Virus record (IMG/VR): IMGVR_UViG_3300031669_000043
Span: 1-50,164 of that record
Length of the DNA: 50,164 nucleotides
DNA from: a virus
Reading direction: 5' to 3' (one strand)
In this document: in pieces, positions 1-6,055 of the stretch
Position numbering within the stretch: position 1 is the first letter of the stretch
Layout of the letters: every line of letters starts with the position of its first letter
The notes under the pieces: model-generated
The model's input: only the letters and a program-made list of their open reading frames with translations
Told to the model about the DNA's origin: nothing
Database searches by the model: none
Position numbers and translations under genes: made by a program

Positions 1-323
1 GCCGCGAGGTCCGCATAGACGCTCCGGGTGTGCTCGTTGCGTTGATTGGCGACGATAGGGACGATCTTCGATTGAGCTCGCGCCATCGCGTCGTTAAACG
101 CGGACTCGGCCTCCTTCGCCATCAATTGCTGGTGCATGGCGAAAAGACGCTCGATCTTTTCAATGTCCATGTCCGGGTTCGATGCGACACGCTCGATTGC
201 GATAAGCAGGGAGCCAGCGTTGCCTTGTGAGCGAACAGCAGGAAGCGCCCGCTCGTCGTTTCGGGTGAAACTTCCCTGCGGCATTTCGATAACGCGGCCT
301 TCGTCTTTTGCTGCTGTTTCCAT
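1..323 (-). CDS. ERF-family single-strand annealing protein, 3' end cut by window edge
   Basis: The first 107 residues are present; the gene runs off the left edge. The start is set by a GGAGG ribosome-binding site five bases before the ATG. After a variable leader comes a region with the residues MHQQLMAKEAESAFNDAMA and then ANQRNEHTRSVYADL, the typical N-terminal core of ERF (essential recombination function) proteins such as P22 Erf. These bind single-stranded DNA and anneal homologous strands in phage recombination and genome circularisation. It is the last visible gene of a short leftward operon that also encodes a clamp-like protein, consistent with a replication/recombination role. The family call is from recognised motif spacing, not a search. 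Confidence 0.82.
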   Translation of the reverse strand, partial: METAAKDEGRVIEMPQGSFTRNDERALPAVRSQGNAGSLLIAIERVASNPDMDIEKIERLFAMHQQLMAKEAESAFNDAMARAQSKIVPIVANQRNEHTRSVYADLA

Positions 324-333
324 ACTTCCTCCG

Positions 334-417
334 TTAAGGTGACAAATTCCAATAGCAAGCGGCAATGGACAACGCTAAAGCCGCAAGCCAAAAAAGGACG
401 ATGAAGCGATGGCTCAT
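334..417 (-). CDS. 27-residue membrane peptide
   Basis: This short ORF starts MSHRFIVLFWLAALALSIAA and is essentially one hydrophobic helix with a short polar tail (CYWNLSP). Its ATG overlaps the stop of the preceding gene (AAATGA), and it ends just before the Shine-Dalgarno of the ERF gene, so it fits the coupled operon exactly. Function unknown; a small inner-membrane peptide is the only thing the sequence supports. Confidence 0.5.
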   Translation of the reverse strand: MSHRFIVLFWLAALALSIAACYWNLSP

Positions 418-596
418 TTCGCAATCCTGCGCACTTTCCGCTCCTGTTCCGCCGTCGCCGCTTCCTCCTTCGCCTTCTTCGCAGCTTCTTGCTCGCGCAG
501 TTCGCGGCGGATACGGTCGAATTTTGCCTTCAAGTAGCCGGGCTTGCGCGATTCCTCTGCCGTGCTGTAAGCGTATGCTCTGCAAATCTTTCCCAT
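414..596 (-). CDS. 60-residue basic/coiled-coil protein, unknown
   Basis: Starts MGKICRAYAYSTAEESRKPG and continues as a highly charged K/E/R/A-rich helix that would form a coiled coil or bind nucleic acid. The ATG overlaps the upstream stop (TGATG), and the stop overlaps the next start. I do not recognise a family. Its place between a clamp-like gene and an ERF gene suggests an accessory early protein. Confidence 0.6.
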   Translation of the reverse strand: MGKICRAYAYSTAEESRKPGYLKAKFDRIRRELREQEAAKKAKEEAATAEQERKVRRIAK

Positions 597-772
597 CACG
601 CCCTCCTGATAATCGGTTTGCCGTCCGCGCCCAAGTCCGAAGGGCCGGTGCTGATGTGGCGGTCTGCGCGTTCGTCGGGCTTGTCGTCGTGCCATTCGGC
701 TGCGTCGTTGTCGCGCTTGAGCATCGCCGTCGCTTCGTCCAGTAACGGCGGAATGTCTTTCAGTGGGATCAT
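596..772 (-). CDS. 58-residue acidic protein, unknown
   Basis: Begins MIPLKDIPPLLDEATAMLKR; soluble, acidic and without cysteines. The chosen ATG overlaps the stop of the clamp-like gene by four bases (ATGA). An upstream in-frame ATG exists but would overlap the clamp gene by 49 bases and has no better ribosome-binding site. No family recognised. Confidence 0.55.
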   Translation of the reverse strand: MIPLKDIPPLLDEATAMLKRDNDAAEWHDDKPDERADRHISTGPSDLGADGKPIIRRA

Positions 773-1377
773 GAACGCGGCTTCTTTTCCGTATGCGCCC
801 ACGCCGGAGCCCTGCATTCGTCAGAAGTACGCATTGGCATAATGACGCCAAGGAAACTGTCCAGATTTCGATAAGTGACGAGTCCAGATTTGTCGCCATT
901 CGGCCATATCGTCGGACAATTGAAACTGCGATTGCCATATGCTAATTTCACCGCTTTCTGGAATTGGGCGACATACTCTGGGTTATAGTGGGCGACTTCC
1001 TTGGACGGAACAAGGCCCGCTTCTACCGCTTGTTGATAATCGGGGAATCTGCCATCTATCGGCTTGAAACAGATTTCAAGTGCGCCGTATTCCAGCGAAC
1101 ATTTCACACCGTCTCCGTAGTGGAAGTTGATGTTCGTAATCTTCGGTTTGCGCTTTATGGCGTCGATTGCCTCATTGGGGATGATGAATTTCCCGGTGTG
1201 TTCGCTGGCCGTCTCGGTGCGGAATATGATGAGCTTATGTCCGTCCGTTGCAACGATGCGAAATTCCTTCGGCATGATTTCAATGCAGACGCCGTTTATG
1301 TAATAGAGAATGTCAATCTTCGCTGCCATGATTTGCGCCGCCTTCAACCATGCAATAGGAAAACTGATTTCGTTCAT
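769..1377 (-). CDS. DnaN-like sliding clamp (DNA polymerase III beta-type), short
   Basis: 202 residues with two hallmarks of bacterial beta clamps: ATDGHKL at residues 43-49 and IDGRFPDYQ around 107-115, both nearly identical to conserved DnaN segments. Beta clamps are rings that tether the replicative polymerase and other factors to DNA. This protein is little more than half the usual ~370 residues, so it would need a different subunit number or could be a clamp-interfering decoy. It overlaps its neighbours by four bases on both sides in a leftward operon with ERF. No polymerase is visible in the window, so the partner is either encoded outside it or is the host enzyme. Confidence 0.8.
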   Translation of the reverse strand: MNEISFPIAWLKAAQIMAAKIDILYYINGVCIEIMPKEFRIVATDGHKLIIFRTETASEHTGKFIIPNEAIDAIKRKPKITNINFHYGDGVKCSLEYGALEICFKPIDGRFPDYQQAVEAGLVPSKEVAHYNPEYVAQFQKAVKLAYGNRSFNCPTIWPNGDKSGLVTYRNLDSFLGVIMPMRTSDECRAPAWAHTEKKPRS

Positions 1378-1553
1378 TTCGCCTCCTTCTTCTTCGCCCT
1401 CGTCTTGACCTCGCGCTCGGCGCCGCAGCGCGAACAGACAGAATGATAGCGTGCTATTTTAGGGTGAGCGCCGTCCGTCACGTATTCCTTGATGCGGCGG
1501 CGCCACTTGTGCGGGCGCACTTTGCATAGAATCGCGCCTAGAAATTCAAACAT
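1374..1553 (-). CDS. 59-residue zinc-knuckle protein, DUF1660-like
   Basis: Starts MFEFLGAILCKVRPHKWRRR and has C10, H15 and a second pair CSRCG at 40-44, the C-x4-H...C-x2-C layout I associate with small phage DUF1660 proteins. A four-Cys/His zinc site is likely; the function is unknown. It is the first gene of the leftward operon, with its promoter 30-60 bp upstream. Its stop overlaps the ATG of the clamp-like gene. Confidence 0.62.
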   Translation of the reverse strand: MFEFLGAILCKVRPHKWRRRIKEYVTDGAHPKIARYHSVCSRCGAEREVKTRAKKKEAK

Positions 1554-1584
1554 TCGTTGCTCCGGTTGGTTGGTGTACGATTAC

Positions 1585-1614
1585 AGAATAGCAAACAGTT
1601 TTTCGCGTTGTCAA
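1585..1614 (-). promoter_or_regulatory. sigma70-type promoter for the leftward operon
   Basis: Read on the minus strand: TTGACA (perfect -35) with an 18-base spacer to TATTCT. Transcription would start near 1578, leaving a ~25-base leader before the zinc-knuckle gene. It lies back to back with a rightward promoter starting at 1622, so one regulator could control both. Confidence 0.7.
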
Positions 1615-1621
1615 GAACTAA

Positions 1622-1650
1622 TTGCAAAATCGTTTGGCGTGTGCTATGTT
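1622..1650 (+). promoter_or_regulatory. sigma70-type promoter for the Cro-like gene and rightward operon
   Basis: TTGCAA, a 17-base spacer and TATGTT. The expected start is near 1657, about 25 bases before the Cro-like ATG. It faces away from the minus-strand promoter at 1585-1614, with only seven bases between the two -35 boxes. Confidence 0.6.
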
Positions 1651-1681
1651 GGCATCTGCGTTACAAATTAAAGGACGAGCG

Positions 1682-1852
1682 ATGACGCCGAAGCAGATTA
1701 TAAAATTCTATGGGGGCCGAACGAAGGCGGCAGGCGTTCTCGGCTTTACGCTACAGACATTCAGAAATTGGGAGAGGAGCGGAATCCCGCTTCGATCTCA
1801 ACAGGTAATTCAGTACATCAGCGGTGGGGCGCTCAAGGTGTCGAAAAAATGA
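1682..1852 (+). CDS. Cro-like helix-turn-helix regulator
   Basis: 56 residues. MTPKQIIKFYGG is followed by a helix-turn-helix stretch (residues 13-33, with KAAGVLGFTLQTFRNW) of the Cro/YdaS kind. Small dimeric proteins of this type bind operators in phage control regions. The AAAGGA ribosome-binding site upstream decides the start; an earlier ATG at 1622 would sit inside the promoter. It lies beside a divergent promoter pair, the classic place for a Cro or repressor gene, and overlaps the next gene by four bases. Target sites were not identified. Confidence 0.72.
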   Translation: MTPKQIIKFYGGRTKAAGVLGFTLQTFRNWERSGIPLRSQQVIQYISGGALKVSKK

Positions 1853-2607
1853 GCGTCCGTCTGGTCACTTACGAAGCTGCCCGCGTAGCTCTCAAGCAGG
1901 CCGTCGAAATAGACGACGTAAAAGACATTCGGGACAAGGCGCAGGCGATGGCCGCGTATGCCTTGCAGATTAAAAACGACGATATGTACCAGTGGGTGAA
2001 AGATATAAAACTTCGAGCCGAACGCAGGATGGGGGAATTGCTCGAAGAAGTAGGGCCAAATAAGGGCGCGGCGACCCCCCGCACAGTCGAAATCGACAAC
2101 GCGGTAACTGACAGTGACCGCGTTAAGCCGACACTGGCCGAAATCGGCATTTCCAAGAAGCAGTCCACTGATTTCAAAGCGATTGCATCAATTCCAGAAA
2201 AGGAATTTGAAGAAGCGGTAAGCGCCGGAAAAGAGACAACCGCGAGTCTCGTTAGAAAGAGCCCAAAAAAGGCCAAAGCCCTCAAGGAAGCCAAAGAGAA
2301 AAAGCCGAAGTTGCCGAAGAAGCCGAGCGCGGCGAAACCGGCTGGCGATGTGGAAAAGCGCCTCGCTAAACTCCAGGCCGACTATGACGAACTGAAAGAA
2401 AACCGCGACGATCTTGCGGACGAGTTGAAAACGTGCCTCGCAATCAGCGAAGGCAAGGACGCCAAAGTAATGAACACGCTACGCGAAGAATTGCGGATCT
2501 GCACAAGGCGAAAGAACGAGTTGATGGCGAATCTCGCAGAAGCGAAAAAGTCCGCGACGTATTGGATGGGGCAGGCTAAGAAACTTGGTTGGAAGCCGAA
2601 GAAATGA
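1849..2607 (+). CDS. phage protein with basic linker and coiled-coil C-terminus, unknown
   Basis: 252 residues. The N-terminal part (RLVTYEAARVALKQAVEIDD, then a KDIRDKAQAMAAYA-type helix and RAERRMGELL) matches a family common in phages and plasmids of Proteobacteria that I know only as hypothetical or replication-associated. Residues ~140-170 are a lysine/proline-rich linker, followed by a coiled coil and a basic tail. The start is fixed by ATGA overlap with the Cro-like gene; its stop overlaps the helicase start. The position between regulator and helicase suggests a replication accessory role, which is inference. Confidence 0.7.
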   Translation: MSVRLVTYEAARVALKQAVEIDDVKDIRDKAQAMAAYALQIKNDDMYQWVKDIKLRAERRMGELLEEVGPNKGAATPRTVEIDNAVTDSDRVKPTLAEIGISKKQSTDFKAIASIPEKEFEEAVSAGKETTASLVRKSPKKAKALKEAKEKKPKLPKKPSAAKPAGDVEKRLAKLQADYDELKENRDDLADELKTCLAISEGKDAKVMNTLREELRICTRRKNELMANLAEAKKSATYWMGQAKKLGWKPKK

Positions 2608-4142
2608 TCGAGCTTCGGCAATATCAGCAGGACAGCATCGACGCGCTGCGTGAGGGCATACGCGCAGGCCACAAGCGGCAAATCCTCTGTTCTCCGACTG
2701 GCTCGGGGAAAACAGAAATTGCGATGGCGCTCAGCCAGGATGCGTTGAAGAAGGGAAGCAAGACAGCCTTCATCTGTGACAGAATTGCGATTTTGGATCA
2801 GACCTCTCAGCGGTTTGACTCCAATCAAATTCCACACGGAATAATCCAAAGCGGTCACTGGCGCTGGAGACCTTCTGAGCCGGCGCAGATTTGCTCTGCG
2901 CAAACATTAGCCAGGCGTGGCGTAATGGAAGGGCTTAAACTAATCATCGTTGACGAGTGCCATACGCTATACAAGTCCACCGTCAAGTTCATCGAAGCGC
3001 ATCCTGAGATTGTCACCATCGGACTATCGGCCTCGCCGTTTTCGAAAGGACTCGGGGCGCTCTATTCAAACATCGTGAACGTCACGACGACGAATAAGTT
3101 GATCGAGGAAAAATACCTTACCGGACTGCGGGTGTTCGCTGCAAAGGCAATCGACATGCGGGGCGCTAAACTGAAATTCGACGGGGAGTGGATGGACGCG
3201 GAGATTGAAAAACGCGGACTTGAAATCGTTGGCGACATAGTTCAGGAATGGGTCACAAAAACAGGGGAGATATTTGGTGGCCCGGTAAAGACAATTTTAT
3301 TCTCCGCGACCGTCGCGCACGGCGAGGAGCTGTGCAGGCAGTTTCAAGCGGCTGGATTCAATTTCCAGCAGGTAAGCTACAAGGACGGCAACGACGACTC
3401 GCGCAGGGTCTTGATTGAGGAATTCCGTCAGCCGGATTCCGAAATAATGGGGCTGGTATCTGTCGAGGCGCTGGCGAAGGGCTTTGACGTTCCCGACATT
3501 CGGTGTCTCGTCTCAGCGAAGCCCTATCGCAAAATCCTCTCCGGTCACATTCAGCAAATTGGCCGCGGAATGAGGATTTCGCCCGATAAGGAATTTTGCT
3601 TGCTGCTAGATCACTCTGGAAACTTTCTCCGGTTCTACGACGATACGATGAGTTTCTTTGAGCGCGGGCTTGAGGGGCTTGGCGAGGGGCATCTTGATTC
3701 AACCGCAAGACAGGAGCCGGAAGAAAAGCAAGTCCGAGAACTCGTCTGTGGCAATTGTCGCGCAGTTATTCCGCCTGGGTCATCGTCTTGCGCGGTGTGT
3801 GGTTTGGTAAAGCCGAAAAAGCAAAACGATACAGAAAGCCTCCCCGGAGAAATGGTCGAGCTTGAACTGAACTCTAAGGGAAAACCGCTTCCCGATTTTT
3901 TGCAGGACAAGGATCGCGTGTGGCGTCAAATCTGCCAACTGTCTCTTGATCGAAAAAGCGGTGACGAGATTGCGGCGGAACGATTTGCTAAAGCGCAGTA
4001 CATGAATATCTACGGAACATGGCCGCGTCACGCGATGAGAAACATCACGCCGGAAGAACCGAGCTTGCAGCTTCAATCGAAAATCAAGGCGAACCTGATT
4101 CGATATTTCAAGGGTAAGGCGAAACGCGAGGCGCAGGCATGA
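2604..4142 (+). CDS. superfamily 2 DEAD/DEAH-type helicase with zinc ribbon
   Basis: 512 residues. Walker A PTGSGKTE at 31-38, motif II DECH at 117-120, motif III SAS at 142-144, and motif VI QQIGRGMR at 317-324, which together define an SF2 helicase of the UvsW/RecG-like branch. After the helicase core, C382/C385 and C396/C399 form a four-cysteine zinc ribbon. ATP-driven remodelling of branched DNA or replication initiation is the usual role of phage members. The C-terminal ~110 residues are of unknown function. Coupled to both neighbours by four-base overlaps. Confidence 0.9.
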   Translation: MIELRQYQQDSIDALREGIRAGHKRQILCSPTGSGKTEIAMALSQDALKKGSKTAFICDRIAILDQTSQRFDSNQIPHGIIQSGHWRWRPSEPAQICSAQTLARRGVMEGLKLIIVDECHTLYKSTVKFIEAHPEIVTIGLSASPFSKGLGALYSNIVNVTTTNKLIEEKYLTGLRVFAAKAIDMRGAKLKFDGEWMDAEIEKRGLEIVGDIVQEWVTKTGEIFGGPVKTILFSATVAHGEELCRQFQAAGFNFQQVSYKDGNDDSRRVLIEEFRQPDSEIMGLVSVEALAKGFDVPDIRCLVSAKPYRKILSGHIQQIGRGMRISPDKEFCLLLDHSGNFLRFYDDTMSFFERGLEGLGEGHLDSTARQEPEEKQVRELVCGNCRAVIPPGSSSCAVCGLVKPKKQNDTESLPGEMVELELNSKGKPLPDFLQDKDRVWRQICQLSLDRKSGDEIAAERFAKAQYMNIYGTWPRHAMRNITPEEPSLQLQSKIKANLIRYFKGKAKREAQA

Positions 4143-4330
4143 GCCACAAGTTCGCCCTGCACAGTTTCCTAGCCGCTCCATATTACGGCAATTCGGAGTT
4201 TGAGCAACCTGATACCAAACCCGTTCGCGTGGTGCTCTATGAGCCTGTTGCGGCGCTCAGAAAGGAACTGCAGGCGGCGAACAAGCGGATTCAGGAATTG
4301 CAGGGTCCGAGAAAACCGAAGCGGGCTTGA
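4139..4330 (+). CDS. 63-residue protein, unknown
   Basis: Begins MSHKFALHSFLAAPYYGNSE and ends in a short basic coiled coil (KELQAANKRIQELQ). Its ATG overlaps the helicase stop (ATGA). No family recognised. The stop overlaps the -35 box of the next promoter, so this is the last gene of the first rightward transcription unit. Confidence 0.55.
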   Translation: MSHKFALHSFLAAPYYGNSEFEQPDTKPVRVVLYEPVAALRKELQAANKRIQELQGPRKPKRA

Positions 4331-4354
4331 CTTTTCATAATGAAAGCGTATTCT
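4327..4354 (+). promoter_or_regulatory. sigma70-type promoter
   Basis: TTGACT, a 16-base spacer and TATTCT, just at the end of the upstream gene. Predicted start near 4361. It would read into a ~420-base stretch with one weak ORF and then the ParB-like gene. Confidence 0.6.
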
Positions 4355-4375
4355 ACAAACAACAGAGCCCCGAGG

Positions 4376-4762
4376 ATGATTGGTCCCCGAGGCTCTAATC
4401 CTGTGTCGATCGTGACTCGGCCACAGAACAATGTAATCAGTCTAAATTGTTCCGTTCCTGCTGTCAATCCCCCCAGGCGCATAGCGGCGTTACAGCGCGT
4501 TGACGGAGCTACGTTACATCCGGGCATGGCAGGGGGCCTAATATCTGCCGGCGCTACACTGAACCCCGGCGCATTGGGCGGTAGGCTGGTTAACCGCTGC
4601 CCTCGTAAAACCCGCGCCTATGTGCAGAGTGCTTTCGAAAAGAGCATTCTGCGGATGGGCTTGCTGCCTTTCGCGGGACAAACGAACGAGAGTAACCGCC
4701 GGTACGCTGGCAACAGTTCCTGCTTAATTAGCACGAACGGGGTTCGGTATGGGGAGTGGTGA
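4376..4762 (+). CDS. possible 128-residue protein with an internal repeat, unknown
   Basis: This stretch between the promoter at 4327 and the ParB-like gene has one open frame. A point in favour is an internal peptide repeat, GATLHPGMAGGLIS followed directly by a second copy GATLNPGALGGRLV, whose DNA copies differ mostly at third codon positions. Against it, there is no proper Shine-Dalgarno (GAGG touches the ATG) and no recognised domain. The 5' part contains an imperfect hairpin (about 4365-4397) and an inverted repeat GAACAAT/ATTGTTC (4426-4432, 4446-4452). It could instead be a structured leader RNA. Confidence 0.38.
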   Translation: MIGPRGSNPVSIVTRPQNNVISLNCSVPAVNPPRRIAALQRVDGATLHPGMAGGLISAGATLNPGALGGRLVNRCPRKTRAYVQSAFEKSILRMGLLPFAGQTNESNRRYAGNSSCLISTNGVRYGEW

Positions 4763-4785
4763 AGTGTCAACTTTTGGAGGAATTT

Positions 4786-5589
4786 ATGCAACTCGAACTG
4801 ATTAGCGGAAATGTCAAACAAGCGATGGCCGGGGCTTCGTCGAGAGACCTGTGGCAAGTGCCTCTCGATAAACTGAACGTCATCGACGGATTCAACGTGC
4901 GCGTCGATCGCGCGGAGCACAAGGCGCATTTGCAAGGGCTCGTCGACTCGATCATGGCGAACGGCTTTTATCAGAACAAGCCGCTTTCCGGCTACGTCGC
5001 CCTGGAAGATGGCGAACAGGTGATCTACGTCACCGATGGTCATTGCCGCCTAGAAGCCGCTACCGAAGCGGTGCGGCTTGGTGCCGAAATCAAAGCCCTG
5101 CCGGTGGTGGTGAGCCCGAAAGGGACCAGCGTCGAGGATCTGACCGTCGGCCTCGTTACAAACAATTCCGGGCATCCTCTGACGCAGTACGAAATCGGCA
5201 TCGTCTGCAAAAGGCTCATCGGATTCGGATGGAATGAAAAAGAAATCGGGAAACGTCTCGGAATGCCGGCGAGCCGGGTGCGTGACTTGCTCGATTTGGT
5301 TGGCGCTCCCGCGTCGGTGCGCGATGCGGTTGCTGACGGGGCGGTTTCCGCTACCCAAGCGATTGCGACTATTAAAAAGCATGGCGAGAAGGCTGGCGAG
5401 GTATTGCGGGCGGGCGCGGCGAAGGCGAAGGCCAAGGGAAAGAAAAAAATAACACGCCGCCACATAGAGTCTGCGCTTACGCCGAGGGCGGTAATAAAAG
5501 CACTATTGGTTTGGTACGACGCCCCCGCCGGAACGAAAAAGGAACTTGAAAACATCGTCAAATTGGCGAGAGAGTCTATTGCGCGATGA
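4786..5589 (+). CDS. ParB/Spo0J-like nuclease-domain protein
   Basis: 267 residues. A ParB N-terminal domain is shown by DGHCRLEA at 84-91 (the DGHRR-type motif, here with Cys) preceded by the usual PLSGYV strand, followed by a helix-turn-helix region around 145-185 (KEIGKRLGMPASRVRDLL). Such proteins in phages are not always partition factors; several act as regulators or DNA-binding nucleases. The start is set by GGAGG six bases before the ATG; a longer frame upstream lacks this. The C-terminus has a lysine-rich linker. No ParA is visible nearby, so partition is unlikely. Confidence 0.82.
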   Translation: MQLELISGNVKQAMAGASSRDLWQVPLDKLNVIDGFNVRVDRAEHKAHLQGLVDSIMANGFYQNKPLSGYVALEDGEQVIYVTDGHCRLEAATEAVRLGAEIKALPVVVSPKGTSVEDLTVGLVTNNSGHPLTQYEIGIVCKRLIGFGWNEKEIGKRLGMPASRVRDLLDLVGAPASVRDAVADGAVSATQAIATIKKHGEKAGEVLRAGAAKAKAKGKKKITRRHIESALTPRAVIKALLVWYDAPAGTKKELENIVKLARESIAR

Positions 5590-5897
5590 ATCCTTGTAGG
5601 GTATGCGGTAAGCTATTTGACGCATCCTGCTTTTCGTGCAGAGCGAGAATGGGCATGAATGGGGGTGAATTATCCAAAAATTTAGTCGCAAAATTATTTA
5701 AACTGCAAGGCGGTCAATGCGCCTGCGGATGCGGAGGCGATTTAGGGGAGGACTACCATCTGGATCATCGTATGCCGTTGGCGCTTGGTGGTTCCAATAC
5801 TGACGGGAATATGCAGTTGTTGCGGAAACGGTGCAATCTTAGGAAGGGGGCAAAACACCCTATTAAATTCATGCAAGAGAATGGGTTTTTGCTGTGA
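5586..5897 (+). CDS. HNH endonuclease, copy 1 of 3 paralogues
   Basis: 103 residues. An N-terminal zinc knuckle (CRVCG...CFSC) is followed by an HNH domain with YHLDH at 57-61, a GGSNTDGNMQLL strand and HPIKFMQENGFLL at the C-terminus. The closing block is almost the same in the genes at 12501 and 23628. HNH enzymes of this kind are usually freestanding homing endonucleases. One cysteine of the second CxxC pair is arginine here (LRKRCN against LLCPPCN), so the zinc site may be weakened. ATGA overlap with the ParB-like stop. AT-richer than its neighbours. Confidence 0.82.
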   Translation: MNPCRVCGKLFDASCFSCRARMGMNGGELSKNLVAKLFKLQGGQCACGCGGDLGEDYHLDHRMPLALGGSNTDGNMQLLRKRCNLRKGAKHPIKFMQENGFLL

Positions 5898-6055
5898 AAA
5901 ATCCTGAAATCTGGACCGACAGCGACGGCACGAAATACCGCCTCATCAATCCTGAGATCGTGAGCTACGCGCAAAAGCCGGTGAAGATCAAAGGGCGATT
6001 GGTGGAACAGCCCAATGCGGAATTTACCATCGTGACAGCGGAGAAGGTGGAGTGA
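5894..6055 (+). CDS. 53-residue protein, unknown
   Basis: GTG start overlapping the HNH stop (GTGA), reading VKNPEIWTDSDGTKYRLINP and onwards. Its stop overlaps the GTG of the methyltransferase. Soluble, mixed charge, likely a small beta-rich protein. No family recognised. Confidence 0.55.
   Translation: MKNPEIWTDSDGTKYRLINPEIVSYAQKPVKIKGRLVEQPNAEFTIVTAEKVE

Noticed and set aside
4365-4397. Hairpin with AGAGCC/GGCTCT arms as a terminator
   Set aside because: Two internal mismatches and no T-run; it lies just after a promoter, so it is more likely part of a leader or chance.
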